DNA of 64,000 bases from Dickeya dianthicola NCPPB 453 (GCF_000365305.1 NZ_CM001841.1:77313-141312), one strand, 5' to 3'. Counted from the stretch's first letter, positions 44,030-55,112 are shown. Numbers and translations: made by a program. The notes: generated by a model not told the origin, from the letters alone.

Positions 44030-44317
44030 TCAGCGCCGTTTACGCGGCGGCGTCGGCTGTTTGCGCTGCCAGTCCAGCAATTCAAACACCCCGAACAGAA
44101 AGATACGCAATTGCAGCAGCCCGCTGAGCGGCGGCGCATCTTTAGGCTGACTGGCTTTTAGCAGCAGGAACTGCACGCCGTGCATCAGCAGCATAAATCC
44201 CATCGCCAAGATCATGAAAATGTTCAGCGGGCGGGGAAAAGGGTGGATAAGATTTAGAACCAAAAATCCCCATATGCCCAACATCAGTAGCCGGCCAAGG
44301 TTAATCCAGATGCTCAT
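44030..44317 (-). CDS. yhhL: YhhL, DUF1145 inner-membrane protein
   Basis: This 95-residue protein has two or three TM segments (LGRLLMLGIWGFLVLNLIHP, IFMILAMGFMLLMHGVQFLL) and a basic tail (PPRKRR). It matches YhhL. It overlaps the end of rsmD by 17 bases, so the two are one operon. Function unknown. Confidence 0.9.
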   Translation of the reverse strand: MSIWINLGRLLMLGIWGFLVLNLIHPFPRPLNIFMILAMGFMLLMHGVQFLLLKASQPKDAPPLSGLLQLRIFLFGVFELLDWQRKQPTPPRKRR

Positions 44318-44933
44318 TGTTGCCTCCTGGGGTCGCGTCGGATGCGTGACGGATATAAAGACGGTAGGAAACCTGCCCCGCGGTTTTTTCCCGATGCAGC
44401 GCCCAGGTGGGCGGGATGGCTAGCGTGCGGTTTTCCGCCTCGGTTTCAATATAGACCCAGGTTTCTTGTGCTAACCAGCCGCCGGCTTCCAGCAACCGCA
44501 GCGTGTCGTCCAGCAGGCCGCGGCGAAACGGCGGGTCGAGAAACACCACGTCGTAAGGCTGTGCCGAAGCCGGTTTAGCCAGCCATTGCAGCGTCTCGGC
44601 ATTCACTACTTCGGCGTTGTCGGCGCGCAGCAGCGACAGGTTCTGCGTCAGTTGATGCGCCACATTGCGCTCGGCTTCCAGCAGCGTGGCGTGGGCGGCA
44701 TAACGCGACAGCGCTTCCAGCCCCAGCGCGCCGCTGCCGGCGAAACAGTCCAGGCAGCGTGATTGTTGAATTACCGGCGCCAGCCAGTTGAACAGGGTTT
44801 CGCGTACGCGGTCGGTGGTGGGGCGTAAACCGGGGCTGTCCGGCACGGGGAGTTTTCTGCCGCGCCACTGACCGCCAATGATGCGGATTTGACCGGGTGC
44901 GGATGTCGCTTGATGTTTTGCCATAGCCTGCAT
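44301..44933 (-). CDS. rsmD: 16S rRNA (guanine-966-N2)-methyltransferase RsmD
   Basis: This 210-residue methyltransferase modifies G966 of 16S rRNA on the 30S subunit using S-adenosylmethionine. IRIIGGQWRGRKLPVPD begins the conserved region, LDCFAGSGALGLEALSR is the SAM-binding motif I, and VVFLDPPFRRG holds the catalytic DPPF at about residue 130. Two start codons are possible (44933 and 44924); neither has a strong ribosome site. It is divergent from ftsY, the standard enterobacterial order. Confidence 0.95.
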   Translation of the reverse strand: MQAMAKHQATSAPGQIRIIGGQWRGRKLPVPDSPGLRPTTDRVRETLFNWLAPVIQQSRCLDCFAGSGALGLEALSRYAAHATLLEAERNVAHQLTQNLSLLRADNAEVVNAETLQWLAKPASAQPYDVVFLDPPFRRGLLDDTLRLLEAGGWLAQETWVYIETEAENRTLAIPPTWALHREKTAGQVSYRLYIRHASDATPGGNNEHLD

Positions 44934-45222
44934 TTTGCTGAAATAAACTACCGGCGGCGGCCCGCCGGATTTGATGAGGCGTTATTCTAACGGCGCCAGC
45001 CGGTGTGGCAAATGTAAAGATGCAGTTAATGGGAGGCGGCGCGGAAAAATCCCTCAAATCAGTGAACATAGCCTGGGTTTGACACACATGGTTACGGAGA
45101 TTGTCGTTCTCCCCGGTGGTCCGGCGCGTGTTGCTGGCGTCGGGAAAGTGTTAAACTCGTTGTTTTATTGACTTCATTGGTTATTGATCAGCCGCACTGG
45201 GTGGCAGGAGCGCAATTACACG

Positions 45223-46599
45223 ATGGCAAAAGAGAAAAAGCGCGGATTTTTTTCCTGGCTGGGATTAGGACGTCAGGACGAGGATAAGACCGAGCAACCG
45301 CAACCGGCACCGGAAGCGTCGCAGGCGGATGAGGCAACGCCCGCCGCCCCGGAACCGGCGCAAAACATGAGCGATGAAGCGCTGGAGCAACCGGCGCTGA
45401 GCGATTCGTTGGATGAAACCTCGTTAAATGAAATCGCGGTGGATGAAACCACGGTGGATGAAACCGCGCTGGATGAAACCGAGGAATCGCAGCCGATTGA
45501 GGCGGCGGCAGAGATATCGCCGACGCCGGTCGAACCGTTGGAAACACTGGCGCAGGCGATCGCGGCCGTGCCGGAAATCGCTGAACCGCAGGCAGACACT
45601 GAAGCAGAAGACGATGTTGCGCCCGAGCCCGAAACGGTGATTGCGCCGATGGCGTCGCAGGAGCAGGAGCGCCCGACCAAAGAGGGCTTTTTTGCCCGCC
45701 TGAAGCGCAGTTTGGTTAAAACCCGCCAGAATCTGGGGTCCGGATTTGTCGGGCTGTTTCGCGGCAAGAAAATTGACGACGATCTGTTTGACGAGCTGGA
45801 AGAGCAACTGCTGATTGCCGACGTCGGGGTGGAAACCACCCGGAAGATTATCGATCGGTTGACCGAACATGCCAGCCGCAAGCAACTGAAAGACGCTGAA
45901 GCGCTGATCGCGTTGCTAAAAACGGAAATGAGCGACATTTTGGCGAAAGTGGATGCGCCGCTGGCTATCGACAGCAAGACGCCGTTCGTCATTCTGATGG
46001 TGGGCGTCAACGGCGTGGGTAAAACCACCACCATCGGCAAGCTGGCGCGGCAGTATCAGGCGCAGGGCAAGTCGGTGATGCTGGCCGCGGGCGATACCTT
46101 CCGCGCGGCGGCGGTGGAGCAGTTGCAGGTGTGGGGCCAGCGCAATAATGTGCCGGTGGTGGCGCAGCATACCGGCGCGGATTCCGCCTCGGTGATTTTC
46201 GATGCGTTGCAGGCCGCCAAGGCGCGTGGCGTCGACGTGCTGATTGCCGATACCGCCGGGCGTTTGCAGAACAAAGCGCACCTGATGGAAGAGTTGAAGA
46301 AGATCGTGCGCGTGATGAAGAAGCTGGACGAAGACGCGCCGCACGAAGTGATGCTGACGCTGGACGCCAGCACCGGTCAGAACGCCGTCAGCCAGACCAA
46401 ACTGTTTAACGAAGCGGTCGGACTGAACGGCATCACGCTGACCAAACTGGACGGCACCGCCAAGGGCGGGGTGATCTTCGCCATTGCCGATCAGTTTGGC
46501 ATTCCCATCCGCTACATCGGGGTGGGGGAAAGTATCGATGACTTAAGGCCGTTCAAGGCGGATGATTTTATTGAAGCCCTGTTTGCCCGTGAGGATTAA
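45223..46599 (+). CDS. ftsY: Signal recognition particle receptor FtsY
   Basis: This 458-residue membrane-associated GTPase docks SRP-ribosome complexes at the translocon. ATG 45223 gives MAKEKKRGFFSWLGLG, the membrane-binding start. Residues about 20-160 are the acidic A domain, with five tandem pentapeptides (DETSL, NEIAV, DETTV, DETAL, DETEE) encoded by 15-bp repeats at 45412-45486. The NG domain follows: GVNGVGKTTTIGKLA (G261-K267 P-loop), DTAGRLQNKAHLMEEL, and TKLDGTAKGG. It is the first gene of ftsYEX, 5 bases before ftsE. Confidence 0.97.
   Translation: MAKEKKRGFFSWLGLGRQDEDKTEQPQPAPEASQADEATPAAPEPAQNMSDEALEQPALSDSLDETSLNEIAVDETTVDETALDETEESQPIEAAAEISPTPVEPLETLAQAIAAVPEIAEPQADTEAEDDVAPEPETVIAPMASQEQERPTKEGFFARLKRSLVKTRQNLGSGFVGLFRGKKIDDDLFDELEEQLLIADVGVETTRKIIDRLTEHASRKQLKDAEALIALLKTEMSDILAKVDAPLAIDSKTPFVILMVGVNGVGKTTTIGKLARQYQAQGKSVMLAAGDTFRAAAVEQLQVWGQRNNVPVVAQHTGADSASVIFDALQAAKARGVDVLIADTAGRLQNKAHLMEELKKIVRVMKKLDEDAPHEVMLTLDASTGQNAVSQTKLFNEAVGLNGITLTKLDGTAKGGVIFAIADQFGIPIRYIGVGESIDDLRPFKADDFIEALFARED
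45412..45486 (+). repeat. Five in-frame 15-bp repeats inside ftsY
   Basis: Units of the type GATGAAACCACGGTG run from 45412 to 45486 in register and in frame. They lengthen the acidic A domain without disrupting the gene. Confidence 0.9.
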
Positions 46600-46604
46600 A
46601 ACGG

Positions 46605-47273
46605 ATGATTCGGTTTGAACAGGTTAGCAAGGCCTATCTCGGCGGTCGCCAGGCGTTACAGGGGGTGGATTTTCATATCCGCCCGGCCGAGATGGTATTT
46701 CTGACCGGTCACTCTGGTGCGGGGAAAAGTACCCTGCTGAAGCTGATTTGCGGGATTGAGCGCCCGAGCGCGGGCCACATCTTGTTTGGCGGTCACGATA
46801 TCAGCCGTCTGAAGAAACGCGAGGTGCCGTTTCTGCGTCGGCAGATCGGCATGATCTTTCAGGATCACCATCTGCTGATGGATCGCACGGTGTATGACAA
46901 CGTCGCCATGCCGCTGGTTATCGCCGGCGCCAGCGCCGAGGATATCCGCCGTAGGGTGTCGGCGGCGCTGGATAAAGTCGGGTTGCTCGACAAGGCGCGC
47001 AGTTACCCGATTCAGCTCTCCGGCGGCGAGCAGCAGCGCGTGGGCATCGCCCGCGCGGTGGTGAATAAACCGGCCGTGCTGCTGGCTGACGAACCGACCG
47101 GCAACCTGGATGATGTGTTGTCCGAAGGTATTTTGCGCCTGTTTGAAGAGTTTAACCGCGTGGGCGTCACAGTGCTGATGGCCACGCACGACACCGGGCT
47201 TATCGCCCGCCGCCATTACCGGGTGTTGACGTTGTCGCAGGGACACATGCTGGGAGGTCACGATGGCGAATAA
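46605..47273 (+). CDS. ftsE: Cell division ATPase FtsE
   Basis: This 222-residue ABC ATPase forms, with FtsX, the complex that activates septal murein hydrolases through EnvC at the division site. Walker A is GHSGAGKST (residues 35-43), the signature is [16 protein letters not shown], and Walker B is [13 protein letters not shown]. The stop overlaps the ftsX start by 11 bases. Confidence 0.97.
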   Translation: MIRFEQVSKAYLGGRQALQGVDFHIRPAEMVFLTGHSGAGKSTLLKLICGIERPSAGHILFGGHDISRLKKREVPFLRRQIGMIFQDHHLLMDRTVYDNVAMPLVIAGASAEDIRRRVSAALDKVGLLDKARSYPIQLSGGEQQRVGIARAVVNKPAVLLADEPTGNLDDVLSEGILRLFEEFNRVGVTVLMATHDTGLIARRHYRVLTLSQGHMLGGHDGE

Positions 47274-48234
47274 TACCCGCATGCAGCGAGCCGGAAACAA
47301 AACCAAAACCCGTTCTTTGCAAGGCGGCTGGCAGGAACAGTGGCGTTACGCCTGGGCCAACGCCCTGCGCGACATGCTGCGCCAGCCGCTGGCGACGTTG
47401 TTGACCATCATGGTGATCGCCATTTCGCTGACCTTGCCCAGCGTCTGTTATCTGGTGTGGAAAAACGTCAGTCAGGCGGCGTCGCAATGGTACCCCACGC
47501 CGCAACTGACGGTGTATCTGGATAAGTCGCTGGACGACAACGCCGCCGAAGTTGTGATTGGCAAGATCAAGGCGGAAGAGGGCGTGGACAAGGTTAATTA
47601 CCTGTCCCGCAACGAGGCGATGGGCGAATTCCGCAACTGGTCCGGTTTTGGCGGCGCGTTGGATATGCTGGAGGAGAATCCGCTGCCGGCGGTGGCGGTC
47701 GTCTCGCCCAAACTGAGTTTTCAGAACAACCAGACGCTCAACACCCTGCGCGATCGCATCGCCGCCGTTCAGGGTGTGGCTGAGGTCCGCATGGACGACA
47801 GCTGGTTCTCCCGTCTGGTGGCGCTGACCGGGCTGGTGGGCCAGGTGGCGGCCACCATCGGCATTCTGATGGTGGCGGCGGTATTTTTGGTGATCGGCAA
47901 CAGCGTGCGGCTGAGCATTTTCAGCCGTCGCGAAACCATCAATGTGATGAAGCTTATCGGCGCCACCGACGGTTTCATTCTGCGGCCGTTCCTGCATGGC
48001 GGCGCGCTGCTGGGGTGCTGCGGCGCGGTATTGTCGTTGATCCTCTCGCAGGCGCTGGTGTGGAAACTGTCGGGCGCGGTCACGCAGGTGGCGGCGGTGT
48101 TCGGCACCACCTTTGCGGTGCGCGGGTTGGGCTGGGATGAAGCGCTGCTGCTGATCCTGATCGCCGTGATGATTGGCTGGCTGGCCGCCTGGCTGGCGAC
48201 GGTACAACATTTACGCCGTTTTACACCGGAATAA
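47263..48234 (+). CDS. ftsX: Cell division membrane protein FtsX
   Basis: This 323-residue inner-membrane partner of FtsE has four TM segments and a large periplasmic loop (about residues 75-190) that binds Env[21 protein letters not shown] leads into TM1; [20 protein letters not shown] is the cytoplasmic helix that contacts FtsE. Typical length 320-350. Confidence 0.96.
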   Translation: MANNTRMQRAGNKTKTRSLQGGWQEQWRYAWANALRDMLRQPLATLLTIMVIAISLTLPSVCYLVWKNVSQAASQWYPTPQLTVYLDKSLDDNAAEVVIGKIKAEEGVDKVNYLSRNEAMGEFRNWSGFGGALDMLEENPLPAVAVVSPKLSFQNNQTLNTLRDRIAAVQGVAEVRMDDSWFSRLVALTGLVGQVAATIGILMVAAVFLVIGNSVRLSIFSRRETINVMKLIGATDGFILRPFLHGGALLGCCGAVLSLILSQALVWKLSGAVTQVAAVFGTTFAVRGLGWDEALLLILIAVMIGWLAAWLATVQHLRRFTPE

Positions 48235-48350
48235 TCTGTATTGACGCCCGGCGCGGGCGTTTTCTGGTATACTCTTTCCTCGTGATAGCAAAGCGTCGGT
48301 GTGTTGTTTAATGATGCGCAACGAGATGAATGATCTATGAGAGGGGTGGA

Positions 48351-49208
48351 ATGACCAAAGATATGCAAACTTTCGCCTTAGTTCCCCAGGGCAGTCTGGA
48401 AGGGTACATCCGTGCCGCCAACGCCTATCCGATGCTGACGGCGGAGGAAGAGCGGGCGCTGGCTGAACGGCTGCATTATCACGGGGATCTGGACGCCGCC
48501 AAGCAGCTGATTCTTTCACATCTGCGTTTCGTTATTCATGTTGCCCGTAACTATTCAGGTTACGGTCTGCCGCAGGCGGACCTGATTCAGGAAGGCAACA
48601 TCGGCCTGATGAAGGCGGTGCGCCGCTTCAACCCGGATGTGGGCGTGCGTCTGGTGTCGTTCGCCGTACACTGGATCAAGGCCGAAATTCACGAATACGT
48701 ACTGCGCAACTGGCGTATCGTCAAGGTGGCGACCACCAAGGCGCAGCGCAAACTGTTCTTCAATCTGCGTAAGACCAAGCAGCGTTTGGGCTGGTTTAAT
48801 CAGGACGAAGTGGAACTGGTGGCGCGCGAGTTGGGTGTGACCAGCAAGGATGTCCGTGAAATGGAATCCCGCATGGCCGCGCAGGACATGACGTTTGATC
48901 CGTCGCCGGAAGACGACGCGCAGCCGGGCCAGCCGATGGCGCCGATGCTGTACTTGCAGGACAAATCTTCCGACTTTGCCGATGGCATCGAAGAGGACAA
49001 CTGGGAAACCCATGCGGCGGACAAGTTGACCTATGCGCTGGAAGGGTTGGACGAACGCAGCCAGCATATTATCCGCGCCCGCTGGCTGGATGACGACAAT
49101 AAGTCCACCTTGCAGGAATTGGCCGATCATTACGGCGTGTCCGCTGAGCGTATACGTCAGTTGGAAAAGAATGCCATGAAGAAACTGCGGGTGGCTATTG
49201 AAGCGTAA
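48351..49208 (+). CDS. rpoH: Heat-shock sigma factor RpoH (sigma-32)
   Basis: This 285-residue sigma factor directs RNA polymerase to heat-shock promoters such as the one at 4551 before ibpA. ATG 48351 (GGGGTGGA upstream) gives the family start [20 protein letters not shown]. Region 2 contains [20 protein letters not shown] and [29 protein letters not shown] is the RpoH box; region 4 ends [20 protein letters not shown]. In enterobacteria the 5' coding part of rpoH mRNA folds as a thermosensor; I did not attempt the fold here. A terminator follows. Confidence 0.97.
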   Translation: MTKDMQTFALVPQGSLEGYIRAANAYPMLTAEEERALAERLHYHGDLDAAKQLILSHLRFVIHVARNYSGYGLPQADLIQEGNIGLMKAVRRFNPDVGVRLVSFAVHWIKAEIHEYVLRNWRIVKVATTKAQRKLFFNLRKTKQRLGWFNQDEVELVARELGVTSKDVREMESRMAAQDMTFDPSPEDDAQPGQPMAPMLYLQDKSSDFADGIEEDNWETHAADKLTYALEGLDERSQHIIRARWLDDDNKSTLQELADHYGVSAERIRQLEKNAMKKLRVAIEA

Positions 49209-49239
49209 CGCGGGGCGCAACTAGCGCATTCTTCACCGT

Positions 49240-49280
49240 AAACGACCGGGACAGCCGCAAGCCGCCCGGTCGTTTTGTTT
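49240..49280 (+). terminator. Intrinsic terminator of rpoH
   Basis: AAACGACCGGG and CCCGGTCGTTT pair around the intervening CAGCCGCAAGCCG-type loop, followed by TGTTTT. Confidence 0.85.
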
Positions 49281-49340
49281 TATATCCGAAGGATTTTTAT
49301 CGTCGTATCGCCTACGGCGCGTCACTGCTTTTCCCGCTGT

Positions 49341-49760
49341 TCATTTCTCTTGCTGATTCACGATATATTCCCAGCCGCCGGACACCGGGTAGAAGCCGCA
49401 GGACTGCATGAATTTATCCATCACCGCTTCGCTGATCAGCGCATGGTCGGCGGCGTCCAGCCACCATTCCTTAACGTCAGGACAGGCGCGCAGCACTTCA
49501 TCCACCAGATACTTACCGACGCCATGTCGCCGGGTGGATGTTCTGACTTGCAGGTCGGTCAATTCCGCGCTGTCGCTGTTATTGTCGATTTCGACGATGA
49601 CGCCCGCCAGCAAGCGACCGTTGAAGCGAGCGGCGAACAGACGGTGTTCATGGTTCAGGTCATGCTCCAGTGCGTCAAAATTCTGGTGTGGCCAGATATG
49701 GGCCAAATCATGCCTGTCTTGCTCGCTGATTTTTGTGAGGCGTTCAACCGAGAGTCTCAT
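49341..49760 (-). CDS. panZ: PanD maturation factor / acetyltransferase PanZ
   Basis: This 139-residue GNAT-fold protein binds acetyl-CoA, triggers self-cleavage of pro-PanD and regulates pantothenate synthesis. LLAGVIVEIDNN, ELTDLQVRTSTRRHGVGKYL (the acetyl-CoA loop R-R-x-G-V-G) and CGFYPVSGGWEYIV match PanZ (PanM/YhhK). It is slightly longer than E. coli PanZ at the C-terminus. It lies between rpoH and the liv operon as in E. coli. Confidence 0.9.
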   Translation of the reverse strand: MRLSVERLTKISEQDRHDLAHIWPHQNFDALEHDLNHEHRLFAARFNGRLLAGVIVEIDNNSDSAELTDLQVRTSTRRHGVGKYLVDEVLRACPDVKEWWLDAADHALISEAVMDKFMQSCGFYPVSGGWEYIVNQQEK

Positions 49761-50162
49761 ACGCGGTGCTCCTGTTGATTCTTAAGAATATTGTAGTGAG
49801 CTTGTAGAAAAAGGGTTATGTAACTTTTTCTGTACGGTTATCAGGGAAAAAGGTTTCTCTGTCATTAATTTTTCGAGTAATCAATTATTCCTCTGCGGTA
49901 AAACCAGCATAATTGACTATTTTTGAAACAAAATCCGGATTTTAACATCGGTATTTTATGCTGTTTATGCCGTGTTTTACTGAGAATCTCAGTTGATTTA
50001 CAGCATAAAACTCCTGTTTAATATCATGAATAATAAAGTCTTATTAAAAACTATTGCTTATAATAAAGCCTAATTCGTTTTTACTTATAAAAAAGTGTGA
50101 GTAATGACGGTTGATGACAATAATTATAGCAATATCCAAAAATGACAGATGGGGTAAAACGG
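49761..50162. other. AT-rich upstream region of livK
   Basis: About 400 bases, strongly AT-rich and without a credible gene. It must carry the livK promoter and probably Lrp-type control as in E. coli, but I cannot assign individual sites. Confidence 0.5.
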
Positions 50163-51275
50163 ATGAAATTAAGCAAAGGTAACGCGCTGTTGGTGGGGTG
50201 CCTGGCGGCGGCGATGAGCCATGCGGCGAACGCTGCGGATATCAAGGTCGCGATCGTCGGCGCGATGTCTGGCCCGGTAGCGCAGTATGGCGATATGGAG
50301 TTCACCGGCGCCCGTCAGGCGATTGCCGACATCAATGCCAAAGGGGGCGTCAACGGCAACAAACTGGTGGGTGTGGAATACGATGACGCCTGCGACCCGA
50401 AACAGGCGGTCGCCGTCGCCAACAAGGTGATCAACGAAGGTATTCACTACGTGATAGGCCATCTGTGCTCGTCGTCCACGCAGCCGGCATCCGACATTTA
50501 TGAAGATGAAGGCGTGATCATGATTACGCCGGCGGCCACCGCGCCTGACCTCACCACCCGTGGCTACAAGCTGGTGATGCGCACTACCGGTCTGGATTCC
50601 GATCAGGGCCCGACCGCGGCGAAATACATTCTGGAACATGTGAAACCGCAGCGTATCGCGGTGGTGCATGACAAACAGCAGTATGGCGAAGGTCTGGCCC
50701 GCGCGGTGCAAGACAGCCTGAAAAAAGCCAAGGCCAACGTGGTGCTGTTCGAAGGGGTGACCGCCGGGGATAAAGACTTCTCCACGCTGGTGGCGCGCCT
50801 GAAGAAAGAGAACGTCGATTTCGTCTACTTTGGCGGTTACTACCCGGAAATGGGGCAGATTCTGCGCCAGGCGCGCGCCGCCGGCATTACCACCAAGTTC
50901 ATGGGGCCGGAAGGCGTGGGCAACTCGTCGCTGTCCAACATTGCGGGTGCGGCGTCCGAAGGTATGCTGGTCACGCTGCCGAAGCGTTACGACCAGGTGC
51001 CGACCAACCAGCCGATTGTGGATGCGCTGAAAGCCAAAAAACTGGATTCGACCGGCCCGTTCGTGTGGACCACCTACGCCGCGCTGCAATCGCTGACCAC
51101 CGCGATGCAACGCACCGGCAGCACCGAGCCGGCCAAGCTGGCGGCCGACCTGAAAGCCAAGTCCGTGGACACCGTGATGGGCCCGCTGAACTGGGATGAA
51201 AAAGGCGACCTGAAAGGGTTTGAATTTGGCGTATTCGAGTGGCACGCAGACGGTACTTCCTCTCCCGTGAAGTAA
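50163..51275 (+). CDS. livK: Branched-chain amino acid binding protein LivK/LivJ
   Basis: This 370-residue periplasmic binding protein captures leucine, isoleucine and valine. ATG 50163 gives a signal peptide ending SHAANAA, then [40 protein letters not shown] and [20 protein letters not shown] carry the binding-site Ser/Thr cluster. It is closest to the E. coli LivK/LivJ pair; only one copy is in the window, so the choice of livK is by operon position. Confidence 0.94.
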   Translation: MKLSKGNALLVGCLAAAMSHAANAADIKVAIVGAMSGPVAQYGDMEFTGARQAIADINAKGGVNGNKLVGVEYDDACDPKQAVAVANKVINEGIHYVIGHLCSSSTQPASDIYEDEGVIMITPAATAPDLTTRGYKLVMRTTGLDSDQGPTAAKYILEHVKPQRIAVVHDKQQYGEGLARAVQDSLKKAKANVVLFEGVTAGDKDFSTLVARLKKENVDFVYFGGYYPEMGQILRQARAAGITTKFMGPEGVGNSSLSNIAGAASEGMLVTLPKRYDQVPTNQPIVDALKAKKLDSTGPFVWTTYAALQSLTTAMQRTGSTEPAKLAADLKAKSVDTVMGPLNWDEKGDLKGFEFGVFEWHADGTSSPVK

Positions 51276-51306
51276 TTGACCGAACCCGTAATACTCCCAA
51301 TACCGA

Positions 51307-51336
51307 TGCCCCTTCAGCCGTCAGGCTGCGGGGGCA
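51307..51336 (+). terminator. Hairpin between livK and livH
   Basis: TGCCCC and GGGGCA enclose CAGCC/GGCTG around GTCA. There is no T-run, so it is more likely a partial terminator or an mRNA-processing/stability stem that lowers livHMGF relative to livK. Confidence 0.5.
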
Positions 51337-51353
51337 ATGTCTAAGGTTAAGGT

Positions 51354-52280
51354 ATGTCCGAGCAGTTCCTCTATTTCCTTCAGCAGATGTTCAACGGCGT
51401 GACGTTGGGCAGCACCTATGCGCTGATCGCCATTGGCTACACGATGGTTTACGGCATTATCGGCATGATTAACTTCGCCCACGGCGAGGTCTACATGATC
51501 GGTAGCTATGTTTCTTTTATCGTGATTGCCGCCCTGATGATGATGGGCATTGACGCCGGCTGGCTGCTGATTGGCGCCGCGTTCATCGCAGCGGTGGTGA
51601 TTTCCAGCGCCTACGGCTGGAGCATCGAGCGCGTGGCCTACAAGCCGGTGCGCAATTCCAAACGGCTGATCGCGCTGATTTCCGCCATCGGCATGTCGAT
51701 TTTCCTGCAGAACTACGTCAGCCTGACGCAAGGGTCGCGCGACGTGGCGCTGCCGAGCCTGATCCACGGCCAGTGGGTGCTGGGCGAAAGCAACGGCTTT
51801 GCCGCCACGCTCTCTTCCATGCAGCTCACCATCTGGATTGTCACCTTCCTGGCGATGCTGGCGCTGACGCTGTTTATTCGCTACTCCCGCATGGGGCGCG
51901 CCTGCCGCGCCTGCGCGGAAGACCTGAAAATGGCCAGCCTGCTGGGCATCAGCACCGACCGCGTGATTTCGCTGACCTTCGTCATTGGCGCCGTGATGGC
52001 GGCGGTGGCAGGAGTGTTGCTGGGCCAGTTCTATGGCGTGATTAATCCCTATATCGGCTTCATGGCCGGGATGAAGGCGTTTACCGCCGCGGTGCTGGGC
52101 GGCATCGGCAGTATTCCGGGGGCGATGATCGGCGGTCTGGTGCTGGGTATCGCCGAAGCGCTGACTTCCGCCTACCTCAGCACCGAATACAAGGATGTGG
52201 TGTCTTTCGCGCTGCTGATCGTGGTGCTGCTGGTGATGCCGACCGGGATTCTGGGCCGTCCGGAGGTGGAGAAGGTATGA
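51354..52280 (+). CDS. livH: Branched-chain amino acid permease LivH
   Basis: This 308-residue inner-membrane permease subunit has about eight TM segments. [20 protein letters not shown] and [18 protein letters not shown] are the family start; [20 protein letters not shown] is the late conserved cytoplasmic loop. Its stop overlaps livM by 4 bases (ATGA). Confidence 0.96.
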   Translation: MSEQFLYFLQQMFNGVTLGSTYALIAIGYTMVYGIIGMINFAHGEVYMIGSYVSFIVIAALMMMGIDAGWLLIGAAFIAAVVISSAYGWSIERVAYKPVRNSKRLIALISAIGMSIFLQNYVSLTQGSRDVALPSLIHGQWVLGESNGFAATLSSMQLTIWIVTFLAMLALTLFIRYSRMGRACRACAEDLKMASLLGISTDRVISLTFVIGAVMAAVAGVLLGQFYGVINPYIGFMAGMKAFTAAVLGGIGSIPGAMIGGLVLGIAEALTSAYLSTEYKDVVSFALLIVVLLVMPTGILGRPEVEKV

Positions 52281-53551
52281 AACTGCACACGCTGGTTAAT
52301 GCCGTTGTATCGGCGCTGGTGCTGCTGGTGCTGGCTACGTTCGTGATGGGCATGCAACTGAGTCTGGATGGGACTCGACTGGTGGTCCACGGCGCGGAAA
52401 ACGTGCGCTGTATGTGGATTATCGCTGCCTGCGCGCTGGTATTCCTGTTTCAGTTGCTGCGGCCCGTGCTGGCGCAGGGCGCGAAGAAAGTGTCCGGCCC
52501 CGGCCTGGTATTGCCGAGCTTTGACGGCAGCACGCCGCGGCAGAAACTGCTGGCGTTGGCGCTGATCATCGCCGCCGTTGCCTGGCCGTTTGTGGTGTCG
52601 CGCGGTACGGTGGATATCGCCACGCTGACCATGATTTATATTATTTTGGGCCTCGGCCTGAACGTGGTGGTGGGGTTGTCCGGCCTGTTGGTGCTGGGTT
52701 ACGGCGGTTTCTACGCCATCGGCGCTTACACCTACGCGCTGCTGAGCCACTACTACGGCCTCGGCTTCTGGCAGTGTTTGCCGCTGGCGGGTCTGACGGC
52801 GGCGCTGTCCGGTTTCCTGCTGGGGTTCCCGGTGCTGCGGCTGCGCGGCGACTATCTGGCGATCGTCACGCTGGGGTTCGGCGAGATCGTGCGTATTCTG
52901 CTGCTCAACAATACCGGTTTTACCGGCGGCCCGAACGGCATCAGCCAGATCCCGAAACCGACTTTCTTCGGGCTGGAGTTTAACCGTGCTCCGCGTGAAG
53001 GCGGCTGGGATACCTTCCATCACTTCTTTGGCCTGAACTATGACCCCAGCGACCGCATCATCTTCCTGTATATGGTGGCGCTGTTGCTGGTGTTGCTGAC
53101 CCTGTTCGTCATCAACCGTTTGCTGCGTATGCCGCTGGGCCGTGCCTGGGAAGCGCTGCGCGAAGACGAAATCGCCTGCCGTTCGCTGGGCCTGAGCCCG
53201 ACCAAAATCAAGTTGACCGCGTTTACCATCAGCGCGGCGTTCGCCGGTTTCGCCGGCACGCTGTTCGCCGCCCGTCAGGGGTTCGTCAGCCCGGAATCCT
53301 TCACCTTCGTCGAGTCGGCCTTCGTGCTGGCTATTGTGGTACTGGGCGGAATGGGCTCGCAGTTTGCGGTGATTCTGGCCGCCATCCTGTTGGTGGTATC
53401 GCGTGAGTTAATGCGCGACCTGAACGAGTACAGCATGTTGCTGCTGGGCGCTCTGATGGTGCTGATGATGATTTGGCGTCCGCAGGGGCTGCTGCCGATG
53501 AAGCGTACGCAGATCAAGTTGCAGGTTGAGAAGAAGGAAGAGCAGGCATGA
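52277..53551 (+). CDS. livM: Branched-chain amino acid permease LivM
   Basis: This 424-residue second permease has an extended N-terminal region with two extra TM segments ([34 protein letters not shown]), typical for enterobacterial Liv[21 protein letters not shown] and [20 protein letters not shown] are the conserved core. It overlaps livH and livG (ATGA both times), so translation is coupled. Confidence 0.96.
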   Translation: MKLHTLVNAVVSALVLLVLATFVMGMQLSLDGTRLVVHGAENVRCMWIIAACALVFLFQLLRPVLAQGAKKVSGPGLVLPSFDGSTPRQKLLALALIIAAVAWPFVVSRGTVDIATLTMIYIILGLGLNVVVGLSGLLVLGYGGFYAIGAYTYALLSHYYGLGFWQCLPLAGLTAALSGFLLGFPVLRLRGDYLAIVTLGFGEIVRILLLNNTGFTGGPNGISQIPKPTFFGLEFNRAPREGGWDTFHHFFGLNYDPSDRIIFLYMVALLLVLLTLFVINRLLRMPLGRAWEALREDEIACRSLGLSPTKIKLTAFTISAAFAGFAGTLFAARQGFVSPESFTFVESAFVLAIVVLGGMGSQFAVILAAILLVVSRELMRDLNEYSMLLLGALMVLMMIWRPQGLLPMKRTQIKLQVEKKEEQA

Positions 53552-54318
53552 GCACGCAGCCATTATTGTCGGTCCGGGGCCTGATGATGCGCTTCGGCGG
53601 CCTGCTGGCGGTCAACAACGTCGAGCTGGATTTGCACCAGGGCGAGGTCGTGTCGCTGATCGGCCCTAACGGCGCCGGTAAAACCACCGTGTTCAACTGC
53701 CTGACCGGTTTCTATCGCCCCACCGGCGGCACCATTGTGCTGCGGGAGCAGCATCTGGAAGGCTTGCCGGGACAGCAAATAGCCCGTATGGGGGTGGTGC
53801 GCACCTTCCAGCACGTGCGGCTGTTCCGTGAGATGACGGTGATTGAAAACCTGCTGGTGGCCCAACATCAGCATCTCAAGAGCGGCGTGTTCGCCGGTCT
53901 GCTGAAAACACCGGCGTTTCGCCGCGCCGAAGCCGATGCTCAGCAGCGCGCCGCGGTTTGGCTGGAGCGGGTGGGCTTGCTTGATCTGGCGAACCGTCAG
54001 GCGGGGAATCTGGCCTATGGTCAGCAGCGCCGGCTGGAGATCGCCCGCTGTATGGTGACCCGTCCGGAACTGCTGATGCTGGATGAACCGGCCGCCGGGC
54101 TGAACCCGAAAGAGACGGAAGAGCTTAACGCGCTGATTATCGACCTGCGCGGCAACCATCAGGTTTCCGTGCTGTTGATAGAGCACGACATGAAGCTGGT
54201 GATGGGCATTTCGGACCGGATTTACGTGGTGAATCAGGGCACGCCGCTGGCGAACGGCACCCCGGCTGAAATTCGTAACAACCCGGATGTTATCCGTGCG
54301 TATCTGGGTGAAGGATAA
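53548..54318 (+). CDS. livG: Branched-chain amino acid ABC ATPase LivG
   Basis: This 256-residue cytoplasmic ATPase has Walker [10 protein letters not shown] near residue 38, signature [16 protein letters not shown] and Walker [13 protein letters not shown]. It pairs with LivF. It overlaps livM by 4 bases; livF follows after 6 bases. Confidence 0.96.
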   Translation: MSTQPLLSVRGLMMRFGGLLAVNNVELDLHQGEVVSLIGPNGAGKTTVFNCLTGFYRPTGGTIVLREQHLEGLPGQQIARMGVVRTFQHVRLFREMTVIENLLVAQHQHLKSGVFAGLLKTPAFRRAEADAQQRAAVWLERVGLLDLANRQAGNLAYGQQRRLEIARCMVTRPELLMLDEPAAGLNPKETEELNALIIDLRGNHQVSVLLIEHDMKLVMGISDRIYVVNQGTPLANGTPAEIRNNPDVIRAYLGEG

Positions 54319-54324
54319 AACGTT

Positions 54325-55026
54325 ATGTTGTCATTGAATCAGGTTTCTGCACACTACGGCAAAATTCAGGCGCTGCATCAGGTCAGCCTGCATATCAATC
54401 AGGGCGAAATCGTGACGCTGATTGGCGCCAACGGTGCGGGTAAAACCACCCTGTTGGGTACGCTGTGCGGCGAGCCGCGTGCCTCGCAAGGGTCTATCGT
54501 GTTCGACGGCAAAGACATTACCGACTGGCAGACGGCGCGCATCATGCGTGAAGCCATCGCTATCGTGCCGGAAGGCCGTCGGGTGTTTTCCCGCATGACG
54601 GTAGAAGAAAATCTGGCGATGGGCGGGTTTTTCGCCAGCCGCGAACAGTATCAGCAGCGTATTGCGCGCGTGTACGAGCTGTTCCCGCGGTTGTATGAAC
54701 GCCGCGCCCAGCGCGCCGGCACCATGTCCGGCGGCGAACAGCAGATGCTGGCTATCGGCCGCGCGCTGATGAGCCAGCCGCGTTTGCTGTTGCTGGACGA
54801 ACCGTCGCTGGGGTTGGCGCCGATCATCATTTTGCAGATTTTCGACACCATCCAGCAGTTGCGCGAAGAAGGCATGACCATCTTTCTGGTGGAGCAGAAC
54901 GCCAATCAGGCGCTACGCCTGGCGGATCGCGGCTACGTGCTGGAAAACGGCCGCGTGGTGCTGGAAGACACCGGCGATGCTTTGTTAGCTAACGAAGCCG
55001 TGCGTTCCGCCTATCTTGGCGGTTAA
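54325..55026 (+). CDS. livF: Branched-chain amino acid ABC ATPase LivF
   Basis: This 233-residue ATPase has Walker A GANGAGKTT near residue 37, signature MSGGEQQMLAIGRALM and Walker B LLLLDEPSLGLAP. It is the last gene of livKHMGF and is followed by a terminator. Confidence 0.96.
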   Translation: MLSLNQVSAHYGKIQALHQVSLHINQGEIVTLIGANGAGKTTLLGTLCGEPRASQGSIVFDGKDITDWQTARIMREAIAIVPEGRRVFSRMTVEENLAMGGFFASREQYQQRIARVYELFPRLYERRAQRAGTMSGGEQQMLAIGRALMSQPRLLLLDEPSLGLAPIIILQIFDTIQQLREEGMTIFLVEQNANQALRLADRGYVLENGRVVLEDTGDALLANEAVRSAYLGG

Positions 55027-55050
55027 ACTAGCGGGGTGCGACATCGTTAC

Positions 55051-55077
55051 CGGGCCGGATTTCACCGGCCCGTTTTT
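55051..55077 (+). terminator. Intrinsic terminator of livKHMGF
   Basis: CGGGCCGG and CCGGCCCG form the stem around ATTTCA, followed by five T. Confidence 0.88.
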
Positions 55078-55112
55078 CTATCATACTTTCAAAAAAATAA
55101 GTGAGATTCAAC

